From Candidatus Bathyarchaeota archaeon (lineage in GTDB: Archaea > Thermoproteota > Bathyarchaeia > RBG-16-48-13 > GCA-020355125): DNA of 8,422 nucleotides. The position numbers were made by a program, and so were the translations under genes. The notes beneath the pieces are model-generated. The model was not told where the DNA came from. It ran no database searches and was given only the letters and a program-made list of their open reading frames with translations. The stretch is taken from assembly GCA_030607815.1 (NCBI GenBank), contig JAUWJG010000030.1, forward strand, positions 1 to 8,422. Reading direction: 5' to 3'. Numbering within the stretch: position 1 is the stretch's first letter; each line of letters starts with the position of its first letter. Positions 1-6,606 of the stretch are shown in pieces.

Positions 1-277
1 ATGAAATAAGTGAAGTAGTTGGACCTGCAATTTTTGTTATTATTTTTTTTGTTCTTGTGTCACTCGCATTCATCTCAATGACATTATAATTGATGTCATG
101 AGCAACTGCATGCACTAACGCTGTTTTTCCGATCCCAGATGGCCCATACAATAAGACAGCTTTTTTTCTTCGTTTACTCTTTATCCAATCAATAAAAGAA
201 GCTTTTGCGTCTTCGTTTCCAATGACTTCAGCAATGGTCTTCGGACGGTACTTTTCAACCCACATCTCTTTATCCAT
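1..277 (-). CDS. rfcL: Replication factor C large subunit, N-terminal part (runs off the window)
   Basis: This is the large subunit of the archaeal clamp loader, which uses ATP to open the PCNA ring and place it on primed DNA. Only the first 92 codons are present; the gene continues beyond position 1. Its N-terminus has the RFC signature WVEKYRPKT (residues 7-15). A P-loop GPSGIGKT (45-52) follows, then EMNASD (68-73), the RFC box that follows the first Rossmann strand. The ATG at 277-275 directly follows the TAG stop of rfcS (280-278) with no base between them, so translation is probably coupled and the two subunits made together. No separate Shine-Dalgarno is obvious beyond what lies in the end of rfcS. 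The GPSGIGKT form of Walker A and the position downstream of rfcS separate it from a second small subunit. The Walker B, sensor and C-terminal clamp-loader domains lie outside the window. Confidence 0.93.
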   Translation of the reverse strand, partial: MDKEMWVEKYRPKTIAEVIGNEDAKASFIDWIKSKRRKKAVLLYGPSGIGKTALVHAVAHDINYNVIEMNASDTRTKKIITKIAGPTTSLIS

Positions 278-1264
278 CTACGAGTTTACTCTTGATGTAG
301 TAAATTTTGTGAATTGTGCTAAAAGGGCGCTTAATTGAATGTCTTCATTAGCTCCTTCAGTTAAACGAAAATCATATTCACCGACAATGTTTGCGAGTTC
401 AGCTTTCTCTTCAGATGATAAAAATGAGATTTTATATAGTTCCCGATGTATTTGACGAATGATATCCACTCCAGATAAACCGTAGCTTGCCATTAACTCC
501 CCGAGAATCTCTCTAGCTTCTATGAATTTACCGTTTAGCGCTTTATTGATCATGATTTGTATCTGCTTTGGATGCACTTGTCCTACAACATGAAGTACTG
601 TTTTTTCATTTACCATCATTCCTTTTTCATATCTTACTGAGGTCTGAAGAATGTTTATAGCTCGTCTCAAATCCCCTTCTGCGAACTCAACAATTGTCTC
701 TATGGTGTTTCCAATCACTTTGAGGTTCTCTTTTTCTGCAATAATTTGTAGATGTTTTACCATATCTTCCTTTCTTACAGCTGCAAATCGGAAAACTGCG
801 CATCTACTCTGAATCGGCTCAATAATCTTACTTGAATAATTCGCAATTAAGATAAATCTGGATACGCGTGAACTCGTTTCCATTATTCTCCTGAGCGCTG
901 TCTGAGCTGAAGCAGTCATCTGGTCACACTCATCTAATATAATGATACTGTATGGAATATTCCCAAGTGCTCCGCGGCTATGTCTTGAAAAACTTTTCAC
1001 TCTCTCTCGAACCATCCTTATTCCCCTTTCATCTGAAGCATTTAGTTCAAGGGTATAACTGCGCCAGTTGGGTCCAAGTATTTGTCTAGCTATGCATAAT
1101 GCGATTGAAGTCTTTCCAGTTCCCGCTTTTCCCGCAAAGAGTAGATGTGGCATAGTTGCAGATGATTTTAAAAAAGCGTTGAGACTTGTAATAATTTTTT
1201 TTAGATTTACCACTTCTTTTAACGTCTTAGGACGATATTTTTCTGTCCACATCACATCAGACAT
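278..1264 (-). CDS. rfcS: Replication factor C small subunit (clamp loader AAA+ ATPase)
   Basis: This is the small subunit of the RFC clamp loader; in archaea several copies assemble with one RfcL and load PCNA at primer-template junctions. The 328 residues match the usual small-subunit length. Visible motifs in order are WTEKYRPKT (6-14), Walker A GKAGTGKT (45-52), the RFC box LNASDERG (74-81), and Walker B ending ILDECD (109-114). Sensor 1 lies in LIANYSS (139-145), the SRC arginine-finger motif at 153-155, and sensor 2 in GDLRRAIN (197-204). The last third is the helical collar domain. Walker A has KA where GPPGTGKT is typical, and Walker B reads DECD rather than DEAD, but the catalytic Lys, Asp and Glu are kept. 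The ATG at 1264 has a GGAG at 1278-1275, 10 nt upstream. An internal ATG at codon 5 is a less likely start. The gene leads the rfcS-rfcL operon. No intein is present. Confidence 0.97.
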   Translation of the reverse strand: MSDVMWTEKYRPKTLKEVVNLKKIITSLNAFLKSSATMPHLLFAGKAGTGKTSIALCIARQILGPNWRSYTLELNASDERGIRMVRERVKSFSRHSRGALGNIPYSIIILDECDQMTASAQTALRRIMETSSRVSRFILIANYSSKIIEPIQSRCAVFRFAAVRKEDMVKHLQIIAEKENLKVIGNTIETIVEFAEGDLRRAINILQTSVRYEKGMMVNEKTVLHVVGQVHPKQIQIMINKALNGKFIEAREILGELMASYGLSGVDIIRQIHRELYKISFLSSEEKAELANIVGEYDFRLTEGANEDIQLSALLAQFTKFTTSRVNS

Positions 1265-1274
1265 AAGCTTTTAT

Positions 1275-1325
1275 CTCCTTCTATAATAACTCCTCTCTTA
1301 TTTTGAGGAGATTCCTTAATTATAC
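1275..1325 (-). promoter_or_regulatory. Predicted rfcS promoter and leader with an inverted repeat
   Basis: On the minus strand a TATA-like box, TATAATTA (1324-1317), predicts a transcription start near 1294 by the usual 26-nt archaeal spacing. That gives a leader of about 30 nt containing the GGAG ribosome site (1278-1275). The inverted repeat CTCCTC (1290-1295) / GAGGAG (1305-1310), with a 9-nt spacer, lies over the predicted start. It could be an operator or a small leader hairpin. A second TATA-like stretch near 1360-1370 is an alternative promoter. All of this is inferred from sequence. Confidence 0.4.
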
Positions 1326-1549
1326 ATTTTTACGTTCTGTAAAGAATCGTTGAAGATACTATTATAACTTAACCTTTAGGAATCCAATTTAGTCTCGTTT
1401 TATAAGAACTCCTATACTTGAATTTTTTATTGTCTTTTCTTCGAAGAGTTAATACATTCATTTATCTGGATATCAACATTCATCCTAATTTTATTTTTTT
1501 GGTAAGTTTCTCCTATTTACTCTACAATAAATGAAGGGGACCGCTTATG

Positions 1550-1556
1550 AAAAAAA
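1550..1556 (-). terminator. Oligo-T terminator of the DUF354 gene
   Basis: On the minus strand a run of seven T lies 22 nt after the TAA stop of the DUF354 gene. Archaeal transcription commonly ends at such U-runs without a stem-loop. No hairpin is seen here. Confidence 0.5.
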
Positions 1557-1578
1557 CTTTAATTTTTTTCTTTCTCTG

Positions 1579-2667
1579 TTATGTTGACTGCGGAGGATTA
1601 TTTTTCTCAATTTCTTTCATTATACAGCTTAGTGGATTTTCCATTTTAGAAGTCAACATTTTTGCTTTCCTACTTTGAGCTTCTTTAAAGTGCTCATAAT
1701 TATGTAATATTTTTATCACTTTTCTTACCGCTTTTTCAGGATTAGTTATTCGAAGGATGAGTTTTTCCTTCACGAGATATTTTTCAACCAACGTTGGGTC
1801 TCTAGGATAGCAAGATATTGTTGGGATTCCTAGAAGAGCCGCTTCCGCACTCATTGTCCCTCCAGCTCCTATAAAGATTGATGAGAAGAATAGTAAACTT
1901 GGACCATCTATTGCTTTTTTTGGAATTATTATATCATCTTGGAAGGCAGCTTTTAATGCTGGGACTTGACCCATATGTCTTGGTAGAGCAACTATCTGTA
2001 TTGGGATTTTACATTTTTCTATTAGGCGGTTAATAATTGGTATGATCACTGATTCATTCTCTGAAACGTAACCTAAAAGATAAGCAGCTAAAGATTCCTC
2101 CGCTCTGAAGAATATTATTGGTTTTGATGTATCCAACTTTAACTCATATAGCACTTCCCTGTTTGGAAGGGATGTTCTAAGCCAAGCCATAGGATCTAAC
2201 GCGTTATACTGAATAATCTTATCCTTCTGTGCACCAAGTTTTATCCACACTTTCTTCGGGATAATTTTAGGTGAAAAAACTTTAGTTGCTAGTGGAACTG
2301 TTAACCGTGCAACTGCGATCGAGTGTGGTGAATCATTAATCGTATAGTGTGGTATTGCGAGACCGAACGCTGTTCGTGCTGCTTCAGGTGAAGCAAAAGC
2401 GATTGACAGATCAGGTTTTACACGATTTATGATGCGTGTTAACTCTTTTATCCTTTGAGCACTAGCGATTAGTTTTCCCTCTAAGGTTGCTCCACCATGT
2501 TTACCAACTACGAGAGCATCCATCTCTTTAAGTTTAAAAAGTTCATTAACTTCACGATATCTTCGAGTTGTTTTGAAGACTTCATGACCTTTCTCTTCAA
2601 GTTTCTTATTTAACTCTCCAAGGAAAAAAATTTGTTTTGGTGTTAAGATGTCTACCCAAATGCGCAT
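1579..2667 (-). CDS. DUF354 family protein, predicted GT-B-fold glycosyltransferase/epimerase-like
   Basis: This belongs to the DUF354 family, proteins common in archaea whose two-domain architecture resembles GT-B glycosyltransferases and UDP-GlcNAc 2-epimerase. Its biochemical role has not, to my knowledge, been established. Counting from the chosen start (362 residues), the family N-terminus MRIWVDILTPKQ opens the protein. VGKHGGATLEGK (54-65), FASPEAARTAFGL (91-103) and NDSPHS (111-116) complete the first domain. The GAGGTMSAEAALLGIP loop (267-282) is the glycine-rich signature expected at a nucleotide-sugar site in the second domain. There are no membrane segments or signal peptide, so it should be cytosolic. 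An ATG five codons upstream (2682) is possible. I prefer 2667 because it matches the family N-terminus and lies about 28 nt from the TATA-like CTTAATAG (2699-2692). The nearby mutase and pyrophosphorylase suggest surface-glycan or sugar-nucleotide metabolism, which is inference. Confidence 0.88.
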   Translation of the reverse strand: MRIWVDILTPKQIFFLGELNKKLEEKGHEVFKTTRRYREVNELFKLKEMDALVVGKHGGATLEGKLIASAQRIKELTRIINRVKPDLSIAFASPEAARTAFGLAIPHYTINDSPHSIAVARLTVPLATKVFSPKIIPKKVWIKLGAQKDKIIQYNALDPMAWLRTSLPNREVLYELKLDTSKPIIFFRAEESLAAYLLGYVSENESVIIPIINRLIEKCKIPIQIVALPRHMGQVPALKAAFQDDIIIPKKAIDGPSLLFFSSIFIGAGGTMSAEAALLGIPTISCYPRDPTLVEKYLVKEKLILRITNPEKAVRKVIKILHNYEHFKEAQSRKAKMLTSKMENPLSCIMKEIEKNNPPQST

Positions 2668-2691
2668 AGTTTGTTTTATCATGCAATGGTG

Positions 2692-2706
2692 CTATTAAGT
2701 TTTTAT
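2692..2706 (-). promoter_or_regulatory. TATA-like region upstream of the DUF354 gene
   Basis: The minus strand reads ATAAAAACTTAATAG here. The CTTAATAG part is centred near 2695 and would place the transcription start near 2669, giving a nearly leaderless mRNA starting at the ATG at 2667. No GGTGA or GGAG motif precedes either candidate ATG, which agrees with leaderless initiation. Confidence 0.35.
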
Positions 2707-2841
2707 CACATAATCCTCATTTTTTATCTGTTTTAAAAATTAATTGTGCCAAGTTTTTCATTAGTTTTATTTACTTAAATCTTTGTGTTGATCTAACTCT
2801 TCCAGTTCTTGTGTAGAATTTACTTAGAGATTGAAAACAGA

Positions 2842-4206
2842 TTAAAGATTTTTCTTAACTAAAGAGATACCCCACTTTGCGAATTCTTTTGCTTTCTCTT
2901 CATCTTTCGCTTCTGTGAATACTCTGTATATTGCTTCTGTTCCTGATGGTCTAATTAAGACTGACCCCTCTTCGAAGAAGATTTTGACACCGTCTATTGT
3001 AATCCGGTTATATTTTTCGGTCTCTTTTAGTATTTTTTTAAGAATTATCTGTTTGTTTTCATTTGTACATTCTATTCGTTTTTTAATAATAAAGTATTTT
3101 GGTAGTTTCTCTATTAGTTGCGATAATGTTTTTTTACTCTTCGCTAGAATTTCTATCATAAGTGTAGCTGATAAAGCACCATCCCGTACGGGTTGATGAG
3201 GGGCATAGAAAATTCCTCCATTACCTTCTAAACCAATAATGGCATTAACTTCTTGTATCTTCTTTGAGACAGTTGTTGATCCCACGGCTGTCCATATCAA
3301 TGTCCCTCCTCTTGATTTGACGATGTCTTCTATCATCCTTGAAGAGCTAATGGGCGTGACGACGATTTGGTTTGGATTTCTTTGAAGAATATAATCAACA
3401 ATTATCCCCCCCGATTTATCGCCTTGACATATGTTTCCGCGTTCATCAACAAAGAAACATCGGTCTGCGTCTCCGTCATGAGCTATACCTAGGTCTGCGC
3501 CTATTGCCTTAACTGTTTTTGCAAGGTCGCCTAACGTTTCAGGTTTAGGCTCCGGAAGTCGACCTGGAAAATTTCCATCTAATTGTGCATTTATAGTAAT
3601 TACTTCACATCCTAATTCATGTAAAAGTTGAGGCGTACTTAGGGCTCCAACACTGTTCGCTGGGTCTATTACTACCTTAAACCGTCTCTTTCTAATCGCA
3701 TCAACATCTATGTGGTTTTTTATCGCTTCTTTGTACACATCCAGAATCTGTGGGAATCGAATGGTTTTTCCTAGTTCATTCCATTTTTTACGGTTAAACT
3801 TTTTGTCAAAGAAGATTTTCTCTATCTTTACCTCTTCTTCTCTTGATACTTCAACTCCATCATTTCCAACAACTTTTATTACATTATATTCCGGTGGGTT
3901 ATGGCTTGCAGAGATTATGACTGCTCCATCCATTTTGAAGTGTTTGATTGCATATTGAATGGCTGGCGTGGCAGCATACTCAACATCATACACGTTACAT
4001 CCCGTAGAAATTAATCCTGCTGAAGCAGCTTTTACGAAGAGGCTTCCACTGGTTCTTGAATCACAACCAATAAAGATCTTTCCACCCATAAAATAGGTAC
4101 CTAATGCAACTCCCATTTGTGTGACAAATTCCGGAGTTAACATTTCATTTACGATTCCGCGGATCCCGTTAGTCCCAAAAAATGTCCTAGTCAACATAAT
4201 TATCAT
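2842..4206 (-). CDS. glmM: Phosphohexomutase (phosphoglucosamine mutase / phosphomannomutase family)
   Basis: This alpha-D-phosphohexomutase interconverts hexose-6-phosphate and hexose-1-phosphate through a phosphoserine. The chosen start gives 454 residues, a normal length. Key motifs are FGTNGIRG near the N-terminus (10-17), the catalytic-serine loop SASHNPPEYN (99-108, phosphoserine at 101), the metal loop DGDADR (244-249), the sugar-specificity loop GLEGNGG (325-331) and the phosphate loop RPSGTE (419-424). All four active-site regions are intact. The GLEGNGG loop and the archaeal GlmM-like layout favour glucosamine phosphate. However, the next gene upstream resembles GDP-mannose pyrophosphorylase, so mannose-phosphate activity (ManB) is an open alternative. 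An ATG at 4239 would extend the protein by 11 residues but overlaps the TATA-like box at 4236-4229. The ATG at 4206 lies 26 nt from that box, and another at 4197 is also possible. No Shine-Dalgarno is visible, which suggests a leaderless mRNA. Confidence 0.92.
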   Translation of the reverse strand: MIIMLTRTFFGTNGIRGIVNEMLTPEFVTQMGVALGTYFMGGKIFIGCDSRTSGSLFVKAASAGLISTGCNVYDVEYAATPAIQYAIKHFKMDGAVIISASHNPPEYNVIKVVGNDGVEVSREEEVKIEKIFFDKKFNRKKWNELGKTIRFPQILDVYKEAIKNHIDVDAIRKRRFKVVIDPANSVGALSTPQLLHELGCEVITINAQLDGNFPGRLPEPKPETLGDLAKTVKAIGADLGIAHDGDADRCFFVDERGNICQGDKSGGIIVDYILQRNPNQIVVTPISSSRMIEDIVKSRGGTLIWTAVGSTTVSKKIQEVNAIIGLEGNGGIFYAPHQPVRDGALSATLMIEILAKSKKTLSQLIEKLPKYFIIKKRIECTNENKQIILKKILKETEKYNRITIDGVKIFFEEGSVLIRPSGTEAIYRVFTEAKDEEKAKEFAKWGISLVKKNL

Positions 4207-4228
4207 TGAACATATTCTTTTTTTGATG

Positions 4229-4236
4229 TATTTAAT
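4229..4236 (-). promoter_or_regulatory. TATA box of the phosphohexomutase gene
   Basis: The minus strand reads ATTAAATA, centred 26 nt before the ATG at 4206. That is the archaeal spacing for a transcript starting at the A of that codon. It argues against the upstream ATG at 4239 as the true start. Confidence 0.45.
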
Positions 4237-4399
4237 CATTTAATGAAAAATTAATAGAATTAAAATTCCAGTATGAACATAAATGTGGTTGATGAACACT
4301 TATCAGATGCGTCATTTGTGATTTATTAAGCTAAAAAAGATTTTAGATTTTATGTTGTTTCTTCTCATCCATGAATCTGATTTGGTACATAGATCATTA

Positions 4400-4441
4400 A
4401 GATCGAATTCAATCTTTTAGGGAACGTGTTACTTTCGATCT
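4400..4441. repeat. 8-bp inverted repeat in the mutase/pyrophosphorylase gap
   Basis: AGATCGAA (4400-4407) and TTCGATCT (4434-4441) are exact inverted copies separated by 26 nt. They lie about 70 nt downstream of the pyrophosphorylase stop and about 195 nt upstream of the mutase start. The pair could be a 3'-UTR stem-loop or a chance match in AT-rich sequence. Confidence 0.35.
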
Positions 4442-4511
4442 GAAATTTATTATATTACTATTTTCCGTCTCAGATTAGATATATAATTTTTTTCCCGAGA
4501 TTGGATTTAGG

Positions 4512-5612
4512 TTACATTACTGTTTCGGGCTCTAGAATACTTTTCTTGACTTCTTTACTTGGACAGACTTTTACATTCTTTGTTAATGTCACATTATTGT
4601 TGATGATTGCATGATCCCCGACAATGCATTCGTCTTCAATTTTTACCCATCCTTCAATAATTGCTCCTTCTCCTATTATCGCTCCTCTTATTGATGTGAA
4701 ATGGTCGATCCAAGCCTTTGAAAAAATGATAGAGTTTTCTATCCGTGTGCCCTTCCTAACTGTTACTCCTTCTCCGATGGAAACGTAGGGTCCTATGTGT
4801 GTTTCTTCTTCGATGATAGCGCCTTTTCCAATTGCGACGGGTAGGATGATTTTTGCGTTTTTGCTTATTTTAACATCTTTTTCAAGAAATAGTTTTTCAT
4901 TTGCTATTAAATCAAGCATGAGTTTGTTTGCTCGGATGAAATCGTTTGGTTTTCCAAGGTCAACCCAGATCCCCTCAAATTTCATTCCATAAAGCTTGTC
5001 TTTCATGGCTAAGAGGGGGAAGATTTCTCTTTCAATTGAAATCTTCTTTCCAGCAGGTATTATGTCAAATATCGCCTGGTCTAGGACGTAGACTCCTGCA
5101 TTAATGAGTCTGCTTGGAGCTTCCTCAATTTTTGGTTTTTCGACGAAGCTTCGGATTTGGCCTCTTCCGTTTATGTCAACAACACCAAACCTGCTTGGGT
5201 CTTCGACTTCATATAGTGCAAGTGTAGCTATTGCATCTGTTTTTTTATGGATCTTGATGATGTCTAAATAGTTTATTGATGTCAAAATATCTCCGTTAAG
5301 GACGAGGAAGGGTTCATCGTTTTTATTCAATAGGTCTTCCGCTTTCTTTATTGGTCCGCCTGTTCCTAACGGTTTTTTCTCATAAGAATAAGATATTTTC
5401 ATTCCATATTTGGAGTTGCCGAAATTGTGAATGAGTATGTCAGCTAAATAGTTCACGGCTAAGACTACGTGAGTTATTCCATGTTCTGAGAGGTTTTTCA
5501 GAATCCGGTCAAGAATGGGTTTATTTGCGACGGGAAACATGAGTTTCGGTCTTGTACAGCTTAGCGGTCTTAGTCGTGTCCCGAAACCACCTGCAAGTAT
5601 TAAGGCTTTCAC
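4512..5612 (-). CDS. Nucleotide-sugar pyrophosphorylase, mannose-1-phosphate guanylyltransferase-like
   Basis: This enzyme joins a hexose-1-phosphate to an NTP, releasing pyrophosphate and forming an NDP-sugar. Counting from the GTG start (366 residues), the nucleotide-binding signature GGFGTRLRPL lies at 8-17 and the conserved RPK at 21-23. They are followed by LGTGGP (82-87), LNGD (105-108), FVEKPK (156-161) and NAGVYVL (171-177). From about 250 to 350 there are hexapeptide repeats of a left-handed beta-helix. The length, the VEDPSRFGVV segment and the C-terminal end EPETVM resemble GDP-mannose pyrophosphorylase beta. UDP- or dTDP-sugar synthesis cannot be excluded, and I see no sign of the acetyltransferase activity of bifunctional GlmU. 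The ATG at 5660 lies upstream of the TATA box (5641-5634). The GTG at 5612 has GGTGA five nt before it and sits 26 nt from the box, so I take it as the start. A GTG at 5621 is a weaker alternative. Confidence 0.9.
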   Translation of the reverse strand: MKALILAGGFGTRLRPLSCTRPKLMFPVANKPILDRILKNLSEHGITHVVLAVNYLADILIHNFGNSKYGMKISYSYEKKPLGTGGPIKKAEDLLNKNDEPFLVLNGDILTSINYLDIIKIHKKTDAIATLALYEVEDPSRFGVVDINGRGQIRSFVEKPKIEEAPSRLINAGVYVLDQAIFDIIPAGKKISIEREIFPLLAMKDKLYGMKFEGIWVDLGKPNDFIRANKLMLDLIANEKLFLEKDVKISKNAKIILPVAIGKGAIIEEETHIGPYVSIGEGVTVRKGTRIENSIIFSKAWIDHFTSIRGAIIGEGAIIEGWVKIEDECIVGDHAIINNNVTLTKNVKVCPSKEVKKSILEPETVM

Positions 5613-5641
5613 ATTTTTCACCAAAGAAATGGGTATTATAT
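5613..5641 (-). promoter_or_regulatory. Promoter and ribosome-binding site of the pyrophosphorylase gene
   Basis: On the minus strand a clear TATA box, ATATAATA (5641-5634), is centred about 26 nt before the GTG at 5612. GGTGA (5622-5618), complementary to the 16S rRNA 3' end, precedes that GTG by five nt. The same GGTGA motif stands before deoC and the Nudix gene. This decides the start against the ATG at 5660. Confidence 0.55.
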
Positions 5642-5736
5642 ACAAGGTTATAATAAACATTAGGTAAAAATCTTGAAGTCGTTATTATTCTGTTATCTTT
5701 TTCAGATTAAGTATCATTCTATTCACTCTCTCTGTG

Positions 5737-5777
5737 TTGAGGAGGTATATTTTTATTATTGATTGGAACGTCCTCAA
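5737..5777. repeat. 7-bp inverted repeat in the divergent intergenic region
   Basis: TTGAGGA (5737-5743) and TCCTCAA (5771-5777) are exact inverted copies with a 27-nt AT-rich spacer. They lie between the divergently transcribed pyrophosphorylase and deoC genes, roughly midway between the two promoters. They could be a regulator site or a chance match. Confidence 0.3.
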
Positions 5778-5841
5778 GTGAAGGATCTTTTATCTCATGA
5801 AATAAAGTGTTTTCTGAAACGCTATGATGCACCATAACCTG

Positions 5842-5883
5842 TTTATTTATATCTCTTAATTCACATTTTAATTGGTGATTATT
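5842..5883 (+). promoter_or_regulatory. Promoter and ribosome-binding site of deoC
   Basis: An AT-rich TATA-like stretch, TTTATTTATATC (5842-5853), predicts a transcription start near 5872-5876. GGTGA (5874-5878) sits five nt before the ATG at 5884. The leader would be very short. This favours 5884 over an in-frame TTG at 5872, which would overlap the GGTGA motif. Confidence 0.5.
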
Positions 5884-6555
5884 ATGAATATTAACAAAAA
5901 GCAATTAGCGAAGATGATTGATCATACTTTATTGAAGCCATATGCTATACGGGAAGATATTGTAAGACTTTGTGACGAAGCAAAGAAATATAGTTTCGCC
6001 GCAGTATGTGTCCATCCCACTTATGTTCATCTTGCCTCTAACTTACTTAGCGGGAGTGGAGTGAAGGTTGACACCGTCATTGGTTTTCCTCTTGGAGCTA
6101 ACACTCCAAAAACTAAAGCTGGTGAAGCAGAGATTGCTATTGCTGATGGTGCTGAGGAGTTAGATATGGTGATTAATATCGGAGCATTGAAGTCTGGTGA
6201 TTTCCATTTAGTTAGGAAAGATATTGTAGCTGTTTTAACAATGGCTCAAAAAGGAAATGTTACATTGAAGGTTATAATTGAGGCGTGTTATTTGACTGAT
6301 GATGAGAAAGTTAAGGTCTGTCAAATTATTCAAGATTTAGGATGTGATTTTGTTAAGACGTCCACTGGATTCGGTGACTATGGCGCAAAAGTGGAAGATG
6401 TTAAATTGTTGAGAAAAATTGTAGGGAGTCAGATAGGTGTAAAAGCTGCTGGAGGAATTAGAACATATGAGGATGCCTTAAAAATGATTAATGCAGGAGC
6501 GTCGAGGCTTGGCGCTTCTAGTGGAATTAAAATCCTTGAGGGCTGTCCAGAATGA
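5884..6555 (+). CDS. deoC: Deoxyribose-phosphate aldolase
   Basis: This class I aldolase cleaves 2-deoxyribose-5-phosphate reversibly into glyceraldehyde-3-phosphate and acetaldehyde, linking deoxynucleoside breakdown to central carbon metabolism. The 223-residue TIM barrel is the usual size for the short archaeal and bacterial form. The family triad is visible. Asp94 lies in DMVINIG, the Schiff-base Lys158 in DFVKTSTGFG, and Lys187 in VKAAGGIRT. These match Asp102, Lys167 and Lys201 of the E. coli enzyme. RLGASSG (208-214) contributes to phosphate binding. The N-terminal IDHTLLKPYA segment is also typical. No membrane or signal sequence is present, so it is cytosolic. The gene is divergent from the pyrophosphorylase gene and is followed after 51 bp by the Nudix gene, with a T-rich stretch between them that may end its transcript. 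Confidence 0.97.
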   Translation: MNINKKQLAKMIDHTLLKPYAIREDIVRLCDEAKKYSFAAVCVHPTYVHLASNLLSGSGVKVDTVIGFPLGANTPKTKAGEAEIAIADGAEELDMVINIGALKSGDFHLVRKDIVAVLTMAQKGNVTLKVIIEACYLTDDEKVKVCQIIQDLGCDFVKTSTGFGDYGAKVEDVKLLRKIVGSQIGVKAAGGIRTYEDALKMINAGASRLGASSGIKILEGCPE

Positions 6556-6570
6556 CATCGATTTCCCTTC

Positions 6571-6578
6571 CTTTTTTT
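6571..6578 (+). terminator. T-rich terminator after deoC, overlapping the next promoter
   Basis: A pyrimidine-rich tract ending in seven T (6572-6578) begins 16 nt after the deoC stop, which fits archaeal oligo-T termination. The adjoining TTATTAAA (6577-6584) is centred about 26 nt before the GTG of the Nudix gene and may serve as its TATA box. Confidence 0.4.
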
Positions 6579-6606
6579 ATTAAAATAATTTGTATACGGT
6601 GAAAAA
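6577..6606 (+). promoter_or_regulatory. Promoter and ribosome-binding site of the Nudix gene
   Basis: The TATA-like TTATTAAA (6577-6584) is followed by GGTGA (6598-6602), four nt before the GTG at 6607. The motif supports a GTG start. The Nudix gene could also be partly read through from deoC. Confidence 0.45.

Larger units (their letters stand above)
1265..1578. other. Intergenic region between rfcS and the DUF354 gene
   Basis: This AT-rich gap of 314 bp has no convincing gene. Its left end (1275-1325) holds the likely rfcS promoter, leader and inverted repeat. Its right end (1550-1556) holds the oligo-T terminator of the DUF354 gene. I see nothing recognisable between roughly 1375 and 1540. 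A short plus-strand frame beginning with ATG at 1547 lies mostly antisense to the DUF354 gene and is not called. Confidence 0.6.

Noticed and set aside
1068..1286. Plus-strand frame of 72 codons
   Set aside because: It is antisense to the start of rfcS, which is clearly coding.
1547..1681. Plus-strand frame MKKTLIFFFLCYVDC, like a lipoprotein signal, with a GGGGA upstream
   Set aside because: Most of it is antisense to the 3' end of the DUF354 gene and its hydrophobicity comes from T-rich sequence.
2915..3196. Plus-strand frames within the mutase (also 3710-3958) and pyrophosphorylase (4795-4992) genes
   Set aside because: They are antisense shadows of well-recognised enzymes.
5719..5904. 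Minus-strand frame of 61 codons upstream of deoC
   Set aside because: It starts inside deoC, covers the deoC promoter, has no ribosome site and resembles no family I know.
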